Notes: generated by a model from the sequence alone, not told the origin. A stretch of 64,000 nt of DNA from Stenotrophomonas indicatrix (GCF_002750975.1 NZ_PEJS01000001.1:1674001-1738000); one strand, 5' to 3'; positions 18,951 to 28,325 are shown, numbered from the stretch's first letter. A program made the numbers and translations.

Positions 18951-20708
18951 ATGTCCCTTGCCGCCGATGCTGCGCTGCCGTCTTCCGATACGCCGATGAT
19001 CCGCCGTCGCGATGCAGTCGCGCCCGATAGCTGGCCGGAGGGCACGTTGCCACTGTTGGCACGCCTGTACGCCGCACGCGGTGCGCAGACGCCGGAGCTG
19101 GCCCTGCCCAAGCTCGGCAACCTGCATGCGCCGGAACTGCTGACCGGCATCGACGCGGCAGTGGACCTGCTGGTGCAAGCCATCGCCGCCGACAAGCGCA
19201 TCCTGGTAGTCGGCGATTTCGACTGCGACGGCGCCACCGCCTGCGCGGTTGGTGTGCGTGGGCTGCGCATGCTGGGCGCGCAACATGTCTTCCACGCAGT
19301 GCCCAACCGCATGGTGCACGGCTATGGTCTGTCGCCGTCTCTGGTGGACGAGCTGGCTGCGCTGCAGCCGGATCTGCTGGTCACCGTCGACCACGGCATT
19401 GCCTGCCATGCCGGCGTGACCGCGGCCAAGGCGCGTGGCTGGCAGGTGCTGGTGACCGATCACCATCTGCCCGGTCCACAGCTGCCACCGGCCGATGTCA
19501 TCGTCGACCCCAACCTCGACGGCGACGCCTTCCCCAGCAAGGCGCTGGCCGGTGTCGGCGTGATCTTCTACGTGCTGATGGCGCTGCGCCGGCAGATGCG
19601 CGAAGCGGGGGTATTTGCCGATGGCAAAGGGCCGGACCTGACCACGCTGCTGGACCTGGTGGCGGTGGGCACAGTGGCCGACCTGGTGGTGCTCGATGCC
19701 AACAATCGCGCCCTGGTCAGCGCGGGATTGCGCCGGCTGCGCAATGGCCAGGGCTGCGTCGGCCTGAAGGCACTGATCGAAGCCAGTGGTCGCGACGCCG
19801 CACGCCTGACCGCCACCGACATCGGCTTCGGGCTTGGCCCGCGCTTGAACGCGGCCGGTCGGTTGGAAGACATGTCATTGGGCATTGCCCTGTTGCTCAC
19901 CGAAGATCCGCGGCAGGCCCGCGACATCGCGCAGACGCTGGAACAGATCAACGCCGAGCGGCGTGCGGTCCAGCAGTCGATGACCGATGACGCCGAACAC
20001 GCGCTGTCGCGGGTGGTGCTCGATACCGCAGGGCAGCGCCCGGTGGCGGCCTGCCTGTTCGATGCTGATTGGCACCCCGGCGTGGTTGGCCTGGTTGCTT
20101 CAAAGATGAAGGATCGCCTGCATCGGCCGGTGATCGCGTTCGCTCCGGCCGAGCCGGGCGCCGACACCCTGCGCGGCTCGGCGCGTTCGATCCCCGGCCT
20201 GCATATCCGTGATGCGCTGGCGCTGGTCGATGCACGCCATCCCGGCTTGATCGAGCGCTTCGGCGGTCACGCGATGGCCGCCGGGTTGAGCATGCGTCTG
20301 GATCATCTGGCTGCCTTCGAAGCCGCGTTCGTCGCCACCGTGCTGGAGATGCTCGACCCGGCTGCACTGCAGCAGCAGGTGCTCAGCGACGGCGAACTGG
20401 CCGCGGACGAACTCGATCATCGCCATGCCGATGCGCTGCGTTTGGCGGGACCATGGGGGCAGGGCTTTCCCGAGCCGCTGTTCGATGGCCACTTCGAAGT
20501 GGCCAACTGGCGCGTGCTGAAGGAGCGTCATCTGAAGCTGGAACTGCGCCTGCCCGGCGTACCCGGCACGATCAACGCGATCCATTTCGGTGGCTGGCAC
20601 GGCAATGCACCCGGCCGCCACGTGCATCTCGCCTACCGGCTCGCCTGCGATGACTATCGTGGCGGCGCAGCCATCCAGCTGATCGTCGAGCACTGCCTGC
20701 CGGCGTAG
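18951..20708 (+). CDS. recJ: Single-stranded-DNA-specific exonuclease RecJ
   Basis: 585 residues from the ATG at 18951. A codon six bases upstream and one at 18996 are also possible, and none has a strong ribosome-binding site. RecJ degrades 5' single-stranded ends in recombination and mismatch repair. The DHH-family motifs are present: VGDFDCDGATA, TVDHGIA, VTDHHLPG and IVDPN. The DHHA1 region follows, with HPGVVGLVASKMKDRLHRP, GSARSIPGLHIRDAL and FGGHAMAAGLSM, and then the C-terminal OB-like domain. In E. coli recJ is followed directly by prfB and lysS. Here 6.5 kb separates recJ from prfB. Confidence 0.95.
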   Translation: MSLAADAALPSSDTPMIRRRDAVAPDSWPEGTLPLLARLYAARGAQTPELALPKLGNLHAPELLTGIDAAVDLLVQAIAADKRILVVGDFDCDGATACAVGVRGLRMLGAQHVFHAVPNRMVHGYGLSPSLVDELAALQPDLLVTVDHGIACHAGVTAAKARGWQVLVTDHHLPGPQLPPADVIVDPNLDGDAFPSKALAGVGVIFYVLMALRRQMREAGVFADGKGPDLTTLLDLVAVGTVADLVVLDANNRALVSAGLRRLRNGQGCVGLKALIEASGRDAARLTATDIGFGLGPRLNAAGRLEDMSLGIALLLTEDPRQARDIAQTLEQINAERRAVQQSMTDDAEHALSRVVLDTAGQRPVAACLFDADWHPGVVGLVASKMKDRLHRPVIAFAPAEPGADTLRGSARSIPGLHIRDALALVDARHPGLIERFGGHAMAAGLSMRLDHLAAFEAAFVATVLEMLDPAALQQQVLSDGELAADELDHRHADALRLAGPWGQGFPEPLFDGHFEVANWRVLKERHLKLELRLPGVPGTINAIHFGGWHGNAPGRHVHLAYRLACDDYRGGAAIQLIVEHCLPA

Positions 20709-20712
20709 TCCA

Positions 20713-20735
20713 TGCCGGGCATGGCCCGGCGCTAC
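20713..20735 (-). repeat. SMAG element
   Basis: Reads GTAGCGCCGGGCCATGCCCG on the minus strand. It fills the 40-base gap between the convergent recJ and DUF1176 copy 3. Confidence 0.85.
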
Positions 20736-20748
20736 CGCTTCGGAAGGG

Positions 20749-21798
20749 TCAGCGTACGTCGGTCACCCGCGTCGGCAGTTCCCAGGTACCCCCGGGAACG
20801 CCGCGGCACAGGCCGCCACTGATGGCCGAGGTCGCGACGAAGCGGGTGCCATCCCAGGTCCACGTTTCATCCGACACGCAGTCGGCCAGACCGCGGCCCT
20901 TGTGCGAGGCGACGATCTGCCCGTCGCCGTAGTCGATCGCGTCGCTGGTCACCCATTGCGGCTGGTAGGGCGCTTTCTCACCGATGACCCAGTAGCCATC
21001 ACCGCTGTTGTAGGCCGCGCGCCAGCAGGGGACGTTGACCAGCAGATGCTTGGCGTCCAGGCGCTGGATCTGCAGTGGTGAATTGCTGATCGGAAGATCC
21101 GGGTCGGTGTCGAGCAGGCCTTCGCAGCTGGGTTCTTCCAGAGTGGCGCGCAGCGCCGCACGCAGCGCCGGCGAGGCGGCCAGCTTGGAAAACGCCGGGT
21201 CGTCCGGTGGCGTCGACAGCGTCGGTGCCTTGCGCACCACGGGTTTGGCAACGGCGGCAGGTACGCTGCTTTCGGCAGCGGCCCCCTTGCGCATCACCGC
21301 GCCCGGCGTGCCCACCCGGCCCTGGAACTCGTCGGTCTTCAACAGCACAGCCGCTGCGCCCTTGTCCGACAGCGGCCACGTGTGGCCGGCGGCATCGACA
21401 ACCGCGATGCCACCATCGCGCACCAGCGCGGACAGCACTGCGCTGGTCTGTGTCGCGCTGAGCACATGGACACCCGGCTCCGTGGCCGGCGCCAGCACAC
21501 CGAGGTCACGCTGCTGGATGCGCAGGTGCAGCGCGCCCTTGGGCTGCGGCTGGTCATCGATCGGCTGCAACGACATCCGACCGCTGATGGCCTGATTGGG
21601 GCCGCCCGCCCGGGTCAGCAGCACGCTCAGGGTGCTGTCATCGCCACTGGCGTAGCCGGCCGCGCGGCACGTGCGCGTGTTGTCGCAGGCCACGACCCAG
21701 TCGTGATGCTGGAAATAGAGGCCTGCAGGCGCATCGGCGGCGCTGGCGGCCAACGGCCAGCACAGGGCCAGCAGGGTGGGAAGCAGGGGAGAACGCAT
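20749..21798 (-). CDS. DUF1176 secreted protein, copy 3
   Basis: 349 residues with a signal peptide (MRSPLLPTLLALCWPLAASA). The landmarks are the same as in the other two copies: HHDWVVACDNTRTCRAAGYA, VLLKTDEFQGRVGTPGAVMRK, SVPAAVAKPVV, KGRGLADCVSDETWTWDG and GLCRGVPGGTWELPTRVTDVR. Two ATGs occur (21804 and 21798). The second is preferred because AAGG sits six bases ahead of it, whereas it would abut the first. The gene is divergent from the VIT/VWA gene and convergent with recJ. Function unknown. Confidence 0.87.
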   Translation of the reverse strand: MRSPLLPTLLALCWPLAASAADAPAGLYFQHHDWVVACDNTRTCRAAGYASGDDSTLSVLLTRAGGPNQAISGRMSLQPIDDQPQPKGALHLRIQQRDLGVLAPATEPGVHVLSATQTSAVLSALVRDGGIAVVDAAGHTWPLSDKGAAAVLLKTDEFQGRVGTPGAVMRKGAAAESSVPAAVAKPVVRKAPTLSTPPDDPAFSKLAASPALRAALRATLEEPSCEGLLDTDPDLPISNSPLQIQRLDAKHLLVNVPCWRAAYNSGDGYWVIGEKAPYQPQWVTSDAIDYGDGQIVASHKGRGLADCVSDETWTWDGTRFVATSAISGGLCRGVPGGTWELPTRVTDVR

Positions 21799-21931
21799 GG
21801 GCATCCTTGCACGGGATCGGGAAGTCGCACATGGTGCGCCCAGGGGCAGCGAAGAACCAGCATCGAATCACGTTAACCCCGTCCACCCGGTTGGTGCGTT
21901 CAAGCAGTCACGATCCCACTGGAGTCCTGTC

Positions 21932-24841
21932 ATGGTCTTCGCCCGTTGCTGCACCGTACTGCTGTTGGCCCTGGCAAGCTGGCCGGCACTGCCCCAGGCG
22001 TCGCGGCGTCCGGCACCGCCGATGACGTCCACACCGCTGCTGATCGCGCCCGCCGCCGAACAGCCCGTGCAGCTGCGACATGCCCGCATCGAAGGCGAGG
22101 TCCAGGCCGGTATCGCCCAGACCCGTATCACCCTGGAGTTCCATAACCCCAACCAGCGCGTGCTGGAAGGCGAGCTGCAGTTCCCGCTGGCCGAGGGCCA
22201 GCAGATCACCGGGTTCGCCCTGGACATCAACGGCGAGTTGCGCGAGGCAGTACCGGTGCCCAAGGACCGCGGTCGTCAGGTGTTCGAGGAGATCGCCCGC
22301 CGTGGCGTCGACCCGGGCCTGCTGGAGCAGACCGCCGGCAACCAGTTCCGGCTGCGCGTGTATCCGCTGCCGGCCGGCGGCAGCCGCCGCGTGCAGTTGG
22401 TCGTACGCGAGCCGCTGGCATATGCCGGGCAGGGCTGGCGTTGGACACTGCCGCTGCAGTTCGTCGCCGGCGCCGCAGCCGTCGAACTGGACGTGCGGGC
22501 ACCGAAGGGGGCTGATGCAGGAAGCGCGCCGTTCCGCATCGCCGATGGCCGCCTGCACTGGCAAGGACGTGGCGCGCAGTTGCCGGCCCAGCTGCAATGG
22601 ACGCTGCCGGCCGAGCGCAAGGCACAGGTGCAGGTTGCCCGCTGGCAGGACGGTCACTACCTGTTGGCGCAGCTGCCGGTGCCGACGTCGACCGCGCCGC
22701 GCCGTGTGCCGTCGGAAGTGGGGCTGCTGTGGGACGGTTCGGGTTCCGCAGGCCAGCGCGACCGCACCCGCGAGTTCGCGCTGCTGGATCGCTACTTTGC
22801 TGCGATGGGCGAGGGCAACGTCGCGCTGACCGTGCTGCGTGATCGCGCCGAGCCCGTGCGTCGTTTCCGTATACGCAGCGGTGACTGGAGTGAACTGCGG
22901 CGCGCGTTGATGGCGGTGCAGCCGGATGGCGCCAGCGCGCTGGCGCAGTGGCAGCCGCAGCCCTCGGTGAAGGAGTACCTGATGGTCAGCGACGGCCTGC
23001 TGACCTATGGGCCGGAAGCACTGCCGGCGTTGGCCGCCGATCAGCGCCTGTTTGCGGTCAGCAGTGCCGGCGCACGCACCGATGCCACCCGCCTGCGCGG
23101 TTGGAGCGAGGGGCATGCTGGCAGTTTCGTGGCGCTCGGCAGCGATATCGATGCCGCTGCACGGGAGCTGCTGTCGATGCCGCTGGATGTCCAGATCGAT
23201 GCCGGCCGTGGCGTGCAGGACGTGGTGGTCGACCGCCGCAGCCAGGCCCAGGGCTGGCTGTGGTTGCATGCGCGGTTGGCGGCCGAAGGTGTGCCGATGC
23301 GGGTGCGCATTGCCGGTGGGCAATGGCAGGCACTGCCGGAGAGCTCCACCAGCGCCGATGGCGATCTGCTGGCCGGCCTGTGGGCACAGGCACGCCTGCA
23401 GCAGTTGTCGACCGATCGGCGCGGCAATCGCGAGGCGATGCAGCGCCTGTCGCAGCAGTTCAGCCTGGTGGGCCCGGACACTTCACTGATCGTGCTGGAA
23501 ACGCTGGACGACTACCTGCGCTACGCGATCCGCCCCGCAGGTGCCTTGCGCGCCCAGTACGACCAGCGCTTCGCACGCCAGGTTGCAGATCGCGATGCCG
23601 CCGACCGTCAGCGCCTGGACAAGGTGGTGACGCAGTGGCAGCAGCGCCAGCAATGGTGGAGCCGCAGTTGGCCGAAGGGCATGCGCGTGCAGGCGAAGGC
23701 ACTGGAAGTGGTCGGTCAGGACGCGTCCGCGGCTGCCCCGGTGGCGATGCTCGCCGCGCCTCCTCCCGCGCCAGCGCCGATGGCCGTTGCCGCCGAGCAG
23801 CGGGCGGAGTCCAGCAGCGCGCGCGCCCGTCGATCGCCGCCGCGGCAGGCACCTGCGGGCCTGGAGGCCGCGATGGATGCCGTTGCCATCGAACCCACGG
23901 CGTCCAATGCACCGGCCGCCGCCAATGACGGTCAGCTGGGAATCCGGTTGGCCGCCTGGCAATCGGATTCGCCGGTTGCCCGCCGCCTGCGCCAGGGACC
24001 GTCGTCGCAACTGTACGACCGCTATCTGGCCGAGCGCGCTGCGAACGCCAACAGCAGTGCGTTCTTCCTCGACGTGGCCGACCTGTTGATCGAACAGGGC
24101 CAGCGCGATCTTGCCCTGCGCGTGCTGTCCAACCTGGCCGAGATGGAGCTGGACAACCGCCATCTGCTGCGCGTTCTCGGCTATCGCCTGCTGCAGGCCG
24201 ATGCACCCGCACTGGCGGTGCCGGTGTTCGAGCAGGTGCTGGCGATGGGGCAGGAAGAACCGCAGAGTTTCCGTGATCTGGGCCTGGCGCTGGCCGCAGC
24301 GGGCAAGCCGCAGCAGGCGCTGGCGCCGCTGTACCAGGTGGTCGTGCGGCCGTGGGATGGTCGTTTCGACGGCATTGCGCTGATCGCCCTGGATGAACTG
24401 ACCAACCTGGTGGCCGGCAGCAAGCCGCGCCTGGATACCACCGGCATCGACCCGCGCCTGCTGCAGGCGATGCCACTGGACCTGCGCGTGGTGCTGGCCT
24501 GGGATGCCGACAACAGCGACATGGACCTGTGGGTCACCGACCCGAACGGCGAGCGTGCGTACTACGGCAACCGCCTGACCTACCAGGGTGGGCAGATGTC
24601 GCAGGACTTCACCGGTGGCTATGGTCCGGAACAGTTCTCGCTGCGCAACGCCAAGCCGGGCAAGTACAAGGTGGAGGCGAACTACTTCGGCAGCCGCCAG
24701 CAGCTGGTGACTGGTGCGACGACGCTGATGCTGCGCCTGACCACCCATTGGGGCACGCCGAAGCAGAAGGACCAGATGGTCACGATGCGGCTGAAGGATC
24801 GTGCCGAGACGGTGCTGGTCGGCGAGTTCGAGGTGCGGTAG
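21932..24841 (+). CDS. VIT and VWA domain protein with TPR-like region and C-terminal DUF2135
   Basis: 969 residues with an N-terminal signal-like hydrophobic stretch (VFARCCTVLLLALASWPALPQA). A VIT domain (about 35-160; GIAQTRITLEFHNPN, FALDINGELREAVPVPKDRGRQVFEEI) precedes a VWA-type domain with the metal motif DGSGS at 268-272. A Pro/Ala-rich linker (about 590-650) leads to a TPR-like repeat region (about 690-810). The C-terminus is a DUF2135 module with an acidic cluster DADNSDMDLWV (about 858-868) that could bind calcium. The arrangement suggests an exported adhesion or envelope protein that relies on metal-dependent contacts. No specific role is known. Its last 62 bases overlap the convergent acyltransferase gene. 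Confidence 0.85.
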   Translation: MVFARCCTVLLLALASWPALPQASRRPAPPMTSTPLLIAPAAEQPVQLRHARIEGEVQAGIAQTRITLEFHNPNQRVLEGELQFPLAEGQQITGFALDINGELREAVPVPKDRGRQVFEEIARRGVDPGLLEQTAGNQFRLRVYPLPAGGSRRVQLVVREPLAYAGQGWRWTLPLQFVAGAAAVELDVRAPKGADAGSAPFRIADGRLHWQGRGAQLPAQLQWTLPAERKAQVQVARWQDGHYLLAQLPVPTSTAPRRVPSEVGLLWDGSGSAGQRDRTREFALLDRYFAAMGEGNVALTVLRDRAEPVRRFRIRSGDWSELRRALMAVQPDGASALAQWQPQPSVKEYLMVSDGLLTYGPEALPALAADQRLFAVSSAGARTDATRLRGWSEGHAGSFVALGSDIDAAARELLSMPLDVQIDAGRGVQDVVVDRRSQAQGWLWLHARLAAEGVPMRVRIAGGQWQALPESSTSADGDLLAGLWAQARLQQLSTDRRGNREAMQRLSQQFSLVGPDTSLIVLETLDDYLRYAIRPAGALRAQYDQRFARQVADRDAADRQRLDKVVTQWQQRQQWWSRSWPKGMRVQAKALEVVGQDASAAAPVAMLAAPPPAPAPMAVAAEQRAESSSARARRSPPRQAPAGLEAAMDAVAIEPTASNAPAAANDGQLGIRLAAWQSDSPVARRLRQGPSSQLYDRYLAERAANANSSAFFLDVADLLIEQGQRDLALRVLSNLAEMELDNRHLLRVLGYRLLQADAPALAVPVFEQVLAMGQEEPQSFRDLGLALAAAGKPQQALAPLYQVVVRPWDGRFDGIALIALDELTNLVAGSKPRLDTTGIDPRLLQAMPLDLRVVLAWDADNSDMDLWVTDPNGERAYYGNRLTYQGGQMSQDFTGGYGPEQFSLRNAKPGKYKVEANYFGSRQQLVTGATTLMLRLTTHWGTPKQKDQMVTMRLKDRAETVLVGEFEVR

Positions 24842-26069
24842 CGCCGGGCCATGCCCCGCGGCCGGCGCTGTGGTCCTGCGTGATGCTCACTGCGCCGTTG
24901 CGATCGGCACGCAACCCGAACAGCGGCCGCAGCCAGCGCACACGGCGCACCAGCAGTTCGTGGATCAGCAGGCAGCCGGCGACGGTGCCGACAATCACCA
25001 GCGCCGGCTCCAGCCACGCGCCCAGCTGCAAGGGCCGCAACCAGTACAGCAGCACGATCAGCACGGTCTGGTGCAGGATGTACCAGCTGAACACCGCCTC
25101 GCGGCAGTAGCCCAGCCCGCGCCATGGCCGCGCCAGCAGGACCTGCGCCCATCCGAAGAGGGCCAGCAGGGAACACCAGGTGTACAGCGCTCGGCCAACG
25201 CGCTCGGTCTGCGCCCACGGCAGCGCCAGCACCCACTGCGGCAGATCGCCGAGGTCGGGCATCCGCCCCAACGCGCGGATGCCCAGTTCGACAGTCAGCC
25301 CGACAACGGCCAGCGCCAGGGTCAACCGCCGGCCGCGCACCAGCAGATCCCAGCCGCGCTGCCAGCGCGCGGCGAGGAAGCCGCCGAGGAACAGGGGCAG
25401 CGATTCGGCGTGGACGTACAGGTCATCGACCAGCGCATGGGTTGGCGGGTGGGCGGGCAGGATCACCAGCAGCGCCCACGCCAGCCACACCACCGGCAGC
25501 AGCAGGCCCAGCGTGGCCACCCAGCGGTCGCCCGCAGGCAGGCCCGGCAGGCGGTGGTGCAGCGGTCGCACTACGCTGGCCAACACGATCGCCAGCAGCG
25601 TGTAAGGGATCAGATAGGCCAGGTACCACAGGTGGTTCCAGGTGAAGCCATAGGCGGCACCGGTGAAGCTGGCTCCCGGCCACGGCCGGAACTGCCAGTA
25701 GCGCCACAGGAATGCACCGAGCCCTGGCGTGACGTCGCCCTTGTCCACCGCTTCACAGTAGGCCTGCAGCGAAACGACCGCGACGATGCCGAACAACAGC
25801 GGCAACAACAGCCGCCCGCCGCGCCGCAGCGCGAATCGCCACCCGCCCTGCGCGGGCAGGCACAGGCCCAGCGCGATGCCGGAGATGGCAAACAGCAGCG
25901 GCATGCGCCAACGATTCAGCGCGATCATCGGCCATTGCAGCCACTCCGCGGTGTGGACGCTCTTGAGGTGGAAGTCCCATCCGGCCACGTAGGCCATGGC
26001 CACGTGGTAGAGGATCAACAGCCCGAAGGCACCGATACGCAGGGTGTCGAGGTCGTGGCGGCGGGTCAT
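24780..26069 (-). CDS. Acyltransferase-3 family integral membrane protein
   Basis: 429 residues with about ten membrane segments. The N-terminus HDLDTLRIGAFGLLILYHVAMAY carries the family's conserved LD..R and active-site His, and WHL-type contacts (FTWNHLWYLAYLIPY) follow. Proteins of this family O-acylate glucans, lipids or polysaccharides in the inner membrane. The likely ancestral end is near PLFGLRADRNGAVSITQD. The last 30 or so residues are encoded by a SMAG repeat (24838-24860) and by sequence antisense to the VIT/VWA gene, so they probably arose by repeat insertion. The gene is divergent from a membrane LytTR regulator with 152 bases between them, a pairing that suggests regulation. 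Confidence 0.88.
   Translation of the reverse strand: MTRRHDLDTLRIGAFGLLILYHVAMAYVAGWDFHLKSVHTAEWLQWPMIALNRWRMPLLFAISGIALGLCLPAQGGWRFALRRGGRLLLPLLFGIVAVVSLQAYCEAVDKGDVTPGLGAFLWRYWQFRPWPGASFTGAAYGFTWNHLWYLAYLIPYTLLAIVLASVVRPLHHRLPGLPAGDRWVATLGLLLPVVWLAWALLVILPAHPPTHALVDDLYVHAESLPLFLGGFLAARWQRGWDLLVRGRRLTLALAVVGLTVELGIRALGRMPDLGDLPQWVLALPWAQTERVGRALYTWCSLLALFGWAQVLLARPWRGLGYCREAVFSWYILHQTVLIVLLYWLRPLQLGAWLEPALVIVGTVAGCLLIHELLVRRVRWLRPLFGLRADRNGAVSITQDHSAGRGAWPGATAPRTRRPAPSRHDPSAAS
24838..24860 (+). repeat. SMAG element inside the acyltransferase 3' end
   Basis: GTAGCGCCGGGCCATGCCCC, degenerate at its 3' edge. Its first four bases contain the TAG stop of the VIT/VWA gene, and the rest is read through by the convergent acyltransferase frame. 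Confidence 0.8.
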
Positions 26070-26221
26070 GGCGGTATCCGTGTTGGCGTCCTCGCAGAGT
26101 GGAAGTCCTTGTGGGCTGTCGCCAGCAGGAAGGGGCGGTTGGATGCCCTGCAGGGCCCAGTGGCGGGGCTGGGGGACGAATGGCGTGCGTCAGTGGGGCT
26201 GTGGTTGGCGATAATCCAGTG

Positions 26222-27109
26222 ATGGATGAGTACAACCAGCAGGACCCGGACGTGCGTGGCGAATCGATGGGCACCGGCAGGCAAGGGCGGCAGGCAGCCG
26301 TGTTCTGGGTCGTACTGTTCCTGGGGACGGCGGCGGCCAATGTGCTGGCCAAGGCCATGATGGCGGCGCGCGATGGGCTGCCCTCCCAATGGATGGCGGC
26401 CACGATTGACGAGTTCAGCAGTGCGCTGGTGTCGCTGCTGCTGCTGGCGGTGCTGATCCGCGCCGCGTCGCGCTGGCCGCTGCACGCCGATACCTGGCGA
26501 CAGCGCTTGGCGCCGTATCTGCTGGGCGCGGTTGCGTGGTGGCTGCTGCATGTGAGTGCGATGGTCCTGCTGCGCAAGGCCGCCCACGCCGTGCTTGGCA
26601 GCCACTACACCTTTGGGGACTGGCCGGCGCAATGGTTCTACGAGTTCTTCAAGGACATCCAGACCTATGCGCTGCTGGTCTCGGCAGTCCATGCCCTGGC
26701 CTGGTTCGGCCGCCGCCGCCAGGGTGAAGCGACCCTGCTGGCCGCCCCCGATGAGGGCCCGCCGGTCGAACCGGTCGATCGCCCCGACCATTTCCTTGTG
26801 CGCAAGCTGGGCAAGGAGTTCCTGGTGGCCACGGCCGACGTCGAGTACGCCCAGGCCGCCGGCAACTACGTGAACCTGCGGGTGCGCGGGCATGACTACC
26901 CGCTGCGGATCACCATGGCGGTGCTGGAGGCGCGGCTGGACCCGGTCCTGTTCCTGCGCAGCCACCGCAGCTGGCTGGTCAACCGTGACCAGCTGCGCTC
27001 GATCGAGCCGCTGGACGGCGGCGAGGCCTTGCTGCACATGGCCGATGGGGCCAAGGTGCCCTGCAGCCGGCGCCAGCTGCCGTTGCTGCGCCAGGCCTTG
27101 GGCGGGTAG
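26222..27109 (+). CDS. rpfD: Membrane-anchored LytTR-domain regulator, probable RpfD
   Basis: 295 residues. Four membrane segments lie in the N-terminal half (near FWVVLFLGTAAANVLA, ALVSLLLLAVLIRAA, LGAVAWWLLHVSAMVLL and YALLVSAVHALAWF). A cytoplasmic LytTR DNA-binding domain follows (about 190-290): FLVATADVEYAQAAGNYVNLRVRG, RITMAVLEARLDPVLFLRSHRSWLVN. No receiver domain is present, so it is a one-component membrane regulator. In Xanthomonas the rpf region contains rpfD, a LytTR protein close to prfB/recJ. Synteny makes RpfD a likely identity, though this is not proven by sequence comparison here. The start at 26222 was chosen over 26099; a GTG three bases upstream is also possible. Confidence 0.75.
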   Translation: MDEYNQQDPDVRGESMGTGRQGRQAAVFWVVLFLGTAAANVLAKAMMAARDGLPSQWMAATIDEFSSALVSLLLLAVLIRAASRWPLHADTWRQRLAPYLLGAVAWWLLHVSAMVLLRKAAHAVLGSHYTFGDWPAQWFYEFFKDIQTYALLVSAVHALAWFGRRRQGEATLLAAPDEGPPVEPVDRPDHFLVRKLGKEFLVATADVEYAQAAGNYVNLRVRGHDYPLRITMAVLEARLDPVLFLRSHRSWLVNRDQLRSIEPLDGGEALLHMADGAKVPCSRRQLPLLRQALGG

Positions 27110-27199
27110 GGGCGTGGCAGGGCGGGACCGGCTTCTGCGCCGGTTCACCCCGGCCTGCGGTATCATTTGCAGTCATCTTTTGAATGCATAACCGCCGAC

Positions 27200-28325
27200 A
27201 TGATCGAACTGAATCCTGTCCGCCAGCGCATCGCCGATCTGACCGATCGCGTGTTGTCGCTCCGGGGGTATCTTTGACTACGACGCCAAGAAAGAGCGTC
27301 TTGAGGAAGTAACGCGGGAGCTGGAAAGCCCCGACGTCTGGAACAACGCCGAGTACGCCCAGAACCTGGGGCGCGAGCGCTCGACCCTGGAAAAGACCGT
27401 GGGCGGCATCGCCGCGGTGCTGGAAGGCCTGAGCGACGCCACCGAACTGCTGGAGCTGGCCGAGTCCGAGCAGGACGAGGACACCGCGCTGGCCGTGGTG
27501 GCCGACCTGGACAAGCACCAGGCGCACGTGGAGAAGCTGGAATTCCAGCGCATGTTCTCCGGGCAGATGGACAACGCTCCGGCGTTCGTCGACATCCAGG
27601 CTGGTGCCGGTGGTACCGAAGCCCAGGACTGGGCCGAGATCCTGCTGCGCATGTACCTGCGCTGGTGTGAATCGCGTGGCTGGAAGACCGAGCTGATGGA
27701 AGTGTCCGGTGGCGACGTCGCGGGCATCAAGTCGGCTACGCTCCGCGTGGAAGGCGACTACGCCTACGGCTGGCTGAAGACCGAGACCGGCGTGCACCGC
27801 CTGGTGCGCAAGTCGCCGTTCGACTCGGACAACCGCCGCCATACCAGCTTCACCTCGGTGTTCGTGTCGCCGGAAGTGGACAACAACATCGAAATCGACA
27901 TCAACCCGGCCGATCTGCGTACCGACGTGTACCGCTCGTCCGGTGCCGGTGGTCAGCACGTCAACAAGACCGAGTCGGCGGTGCGTATCACCCACATCCC
28001 GACCAACACGGTCGTGGCCTGCCAGACCGGCCGCAGCCAGCACCAGAACCGCGACAACGCGATGAAGATGCTGGCCGCCAAGCTCTACGAGCTGGAGATC
28101 CAGAAGCGCAACGCCGAGCGTGATGCGGTGGAAGCCACCAAGTCCGATATCGGCTGGGGCAGCCAGATCCGCAACTACGTGCTCGACCAGAGCCGTATCA
28201 AGGACCTGCGCACCGGCATCGAGCGTTCGGATACGCAGAAGGTGCTCGACGGTGACCTGGACGAGTTCGTCGAGGCCAGCCTGAAGGCCGGCCTGGCGGT
28301 CGGCTCCAAGCGCATCGATGCCTGA
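27200..28325 (+). CDS. prfB: Peptide chain release factor 2 (programmed +1 frameshift)
   Basis: 374 residues if the ribosome shifts. Translation begins at the ATG at 27200 and reads 25 codons to CTT (27272-27274). It then meets an in-frame TGA at 27275-27277, and a +1 slip continues at GAC (27276) to the stop at 28323-28325. RF2 recognises UGA and UAA. The tripeptide SPF that reads the stop codon ([15 protein letters not shown]) and the peptidyl-hydrolysis motif GGQ ([20 protein letters not shown]) are present. The in-frame UGA gives the usual autoregulation: low RF2 increases slippage. In E. coli lysS follows directly; here three other genes intervene. Confidence 0.96.
27263..27278 (+). promoter_or_regulatory. 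prfB frameshift site
   Basis: CGGGGGTATCTTTGAC: an internal Shine-Dalgarno-like G-run (27264-27268) sits three bases before the slippery CTT, followed by TGA and C. This is the classical RF2 frameshift signal with the standard spacing. Confidence 0.97.
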
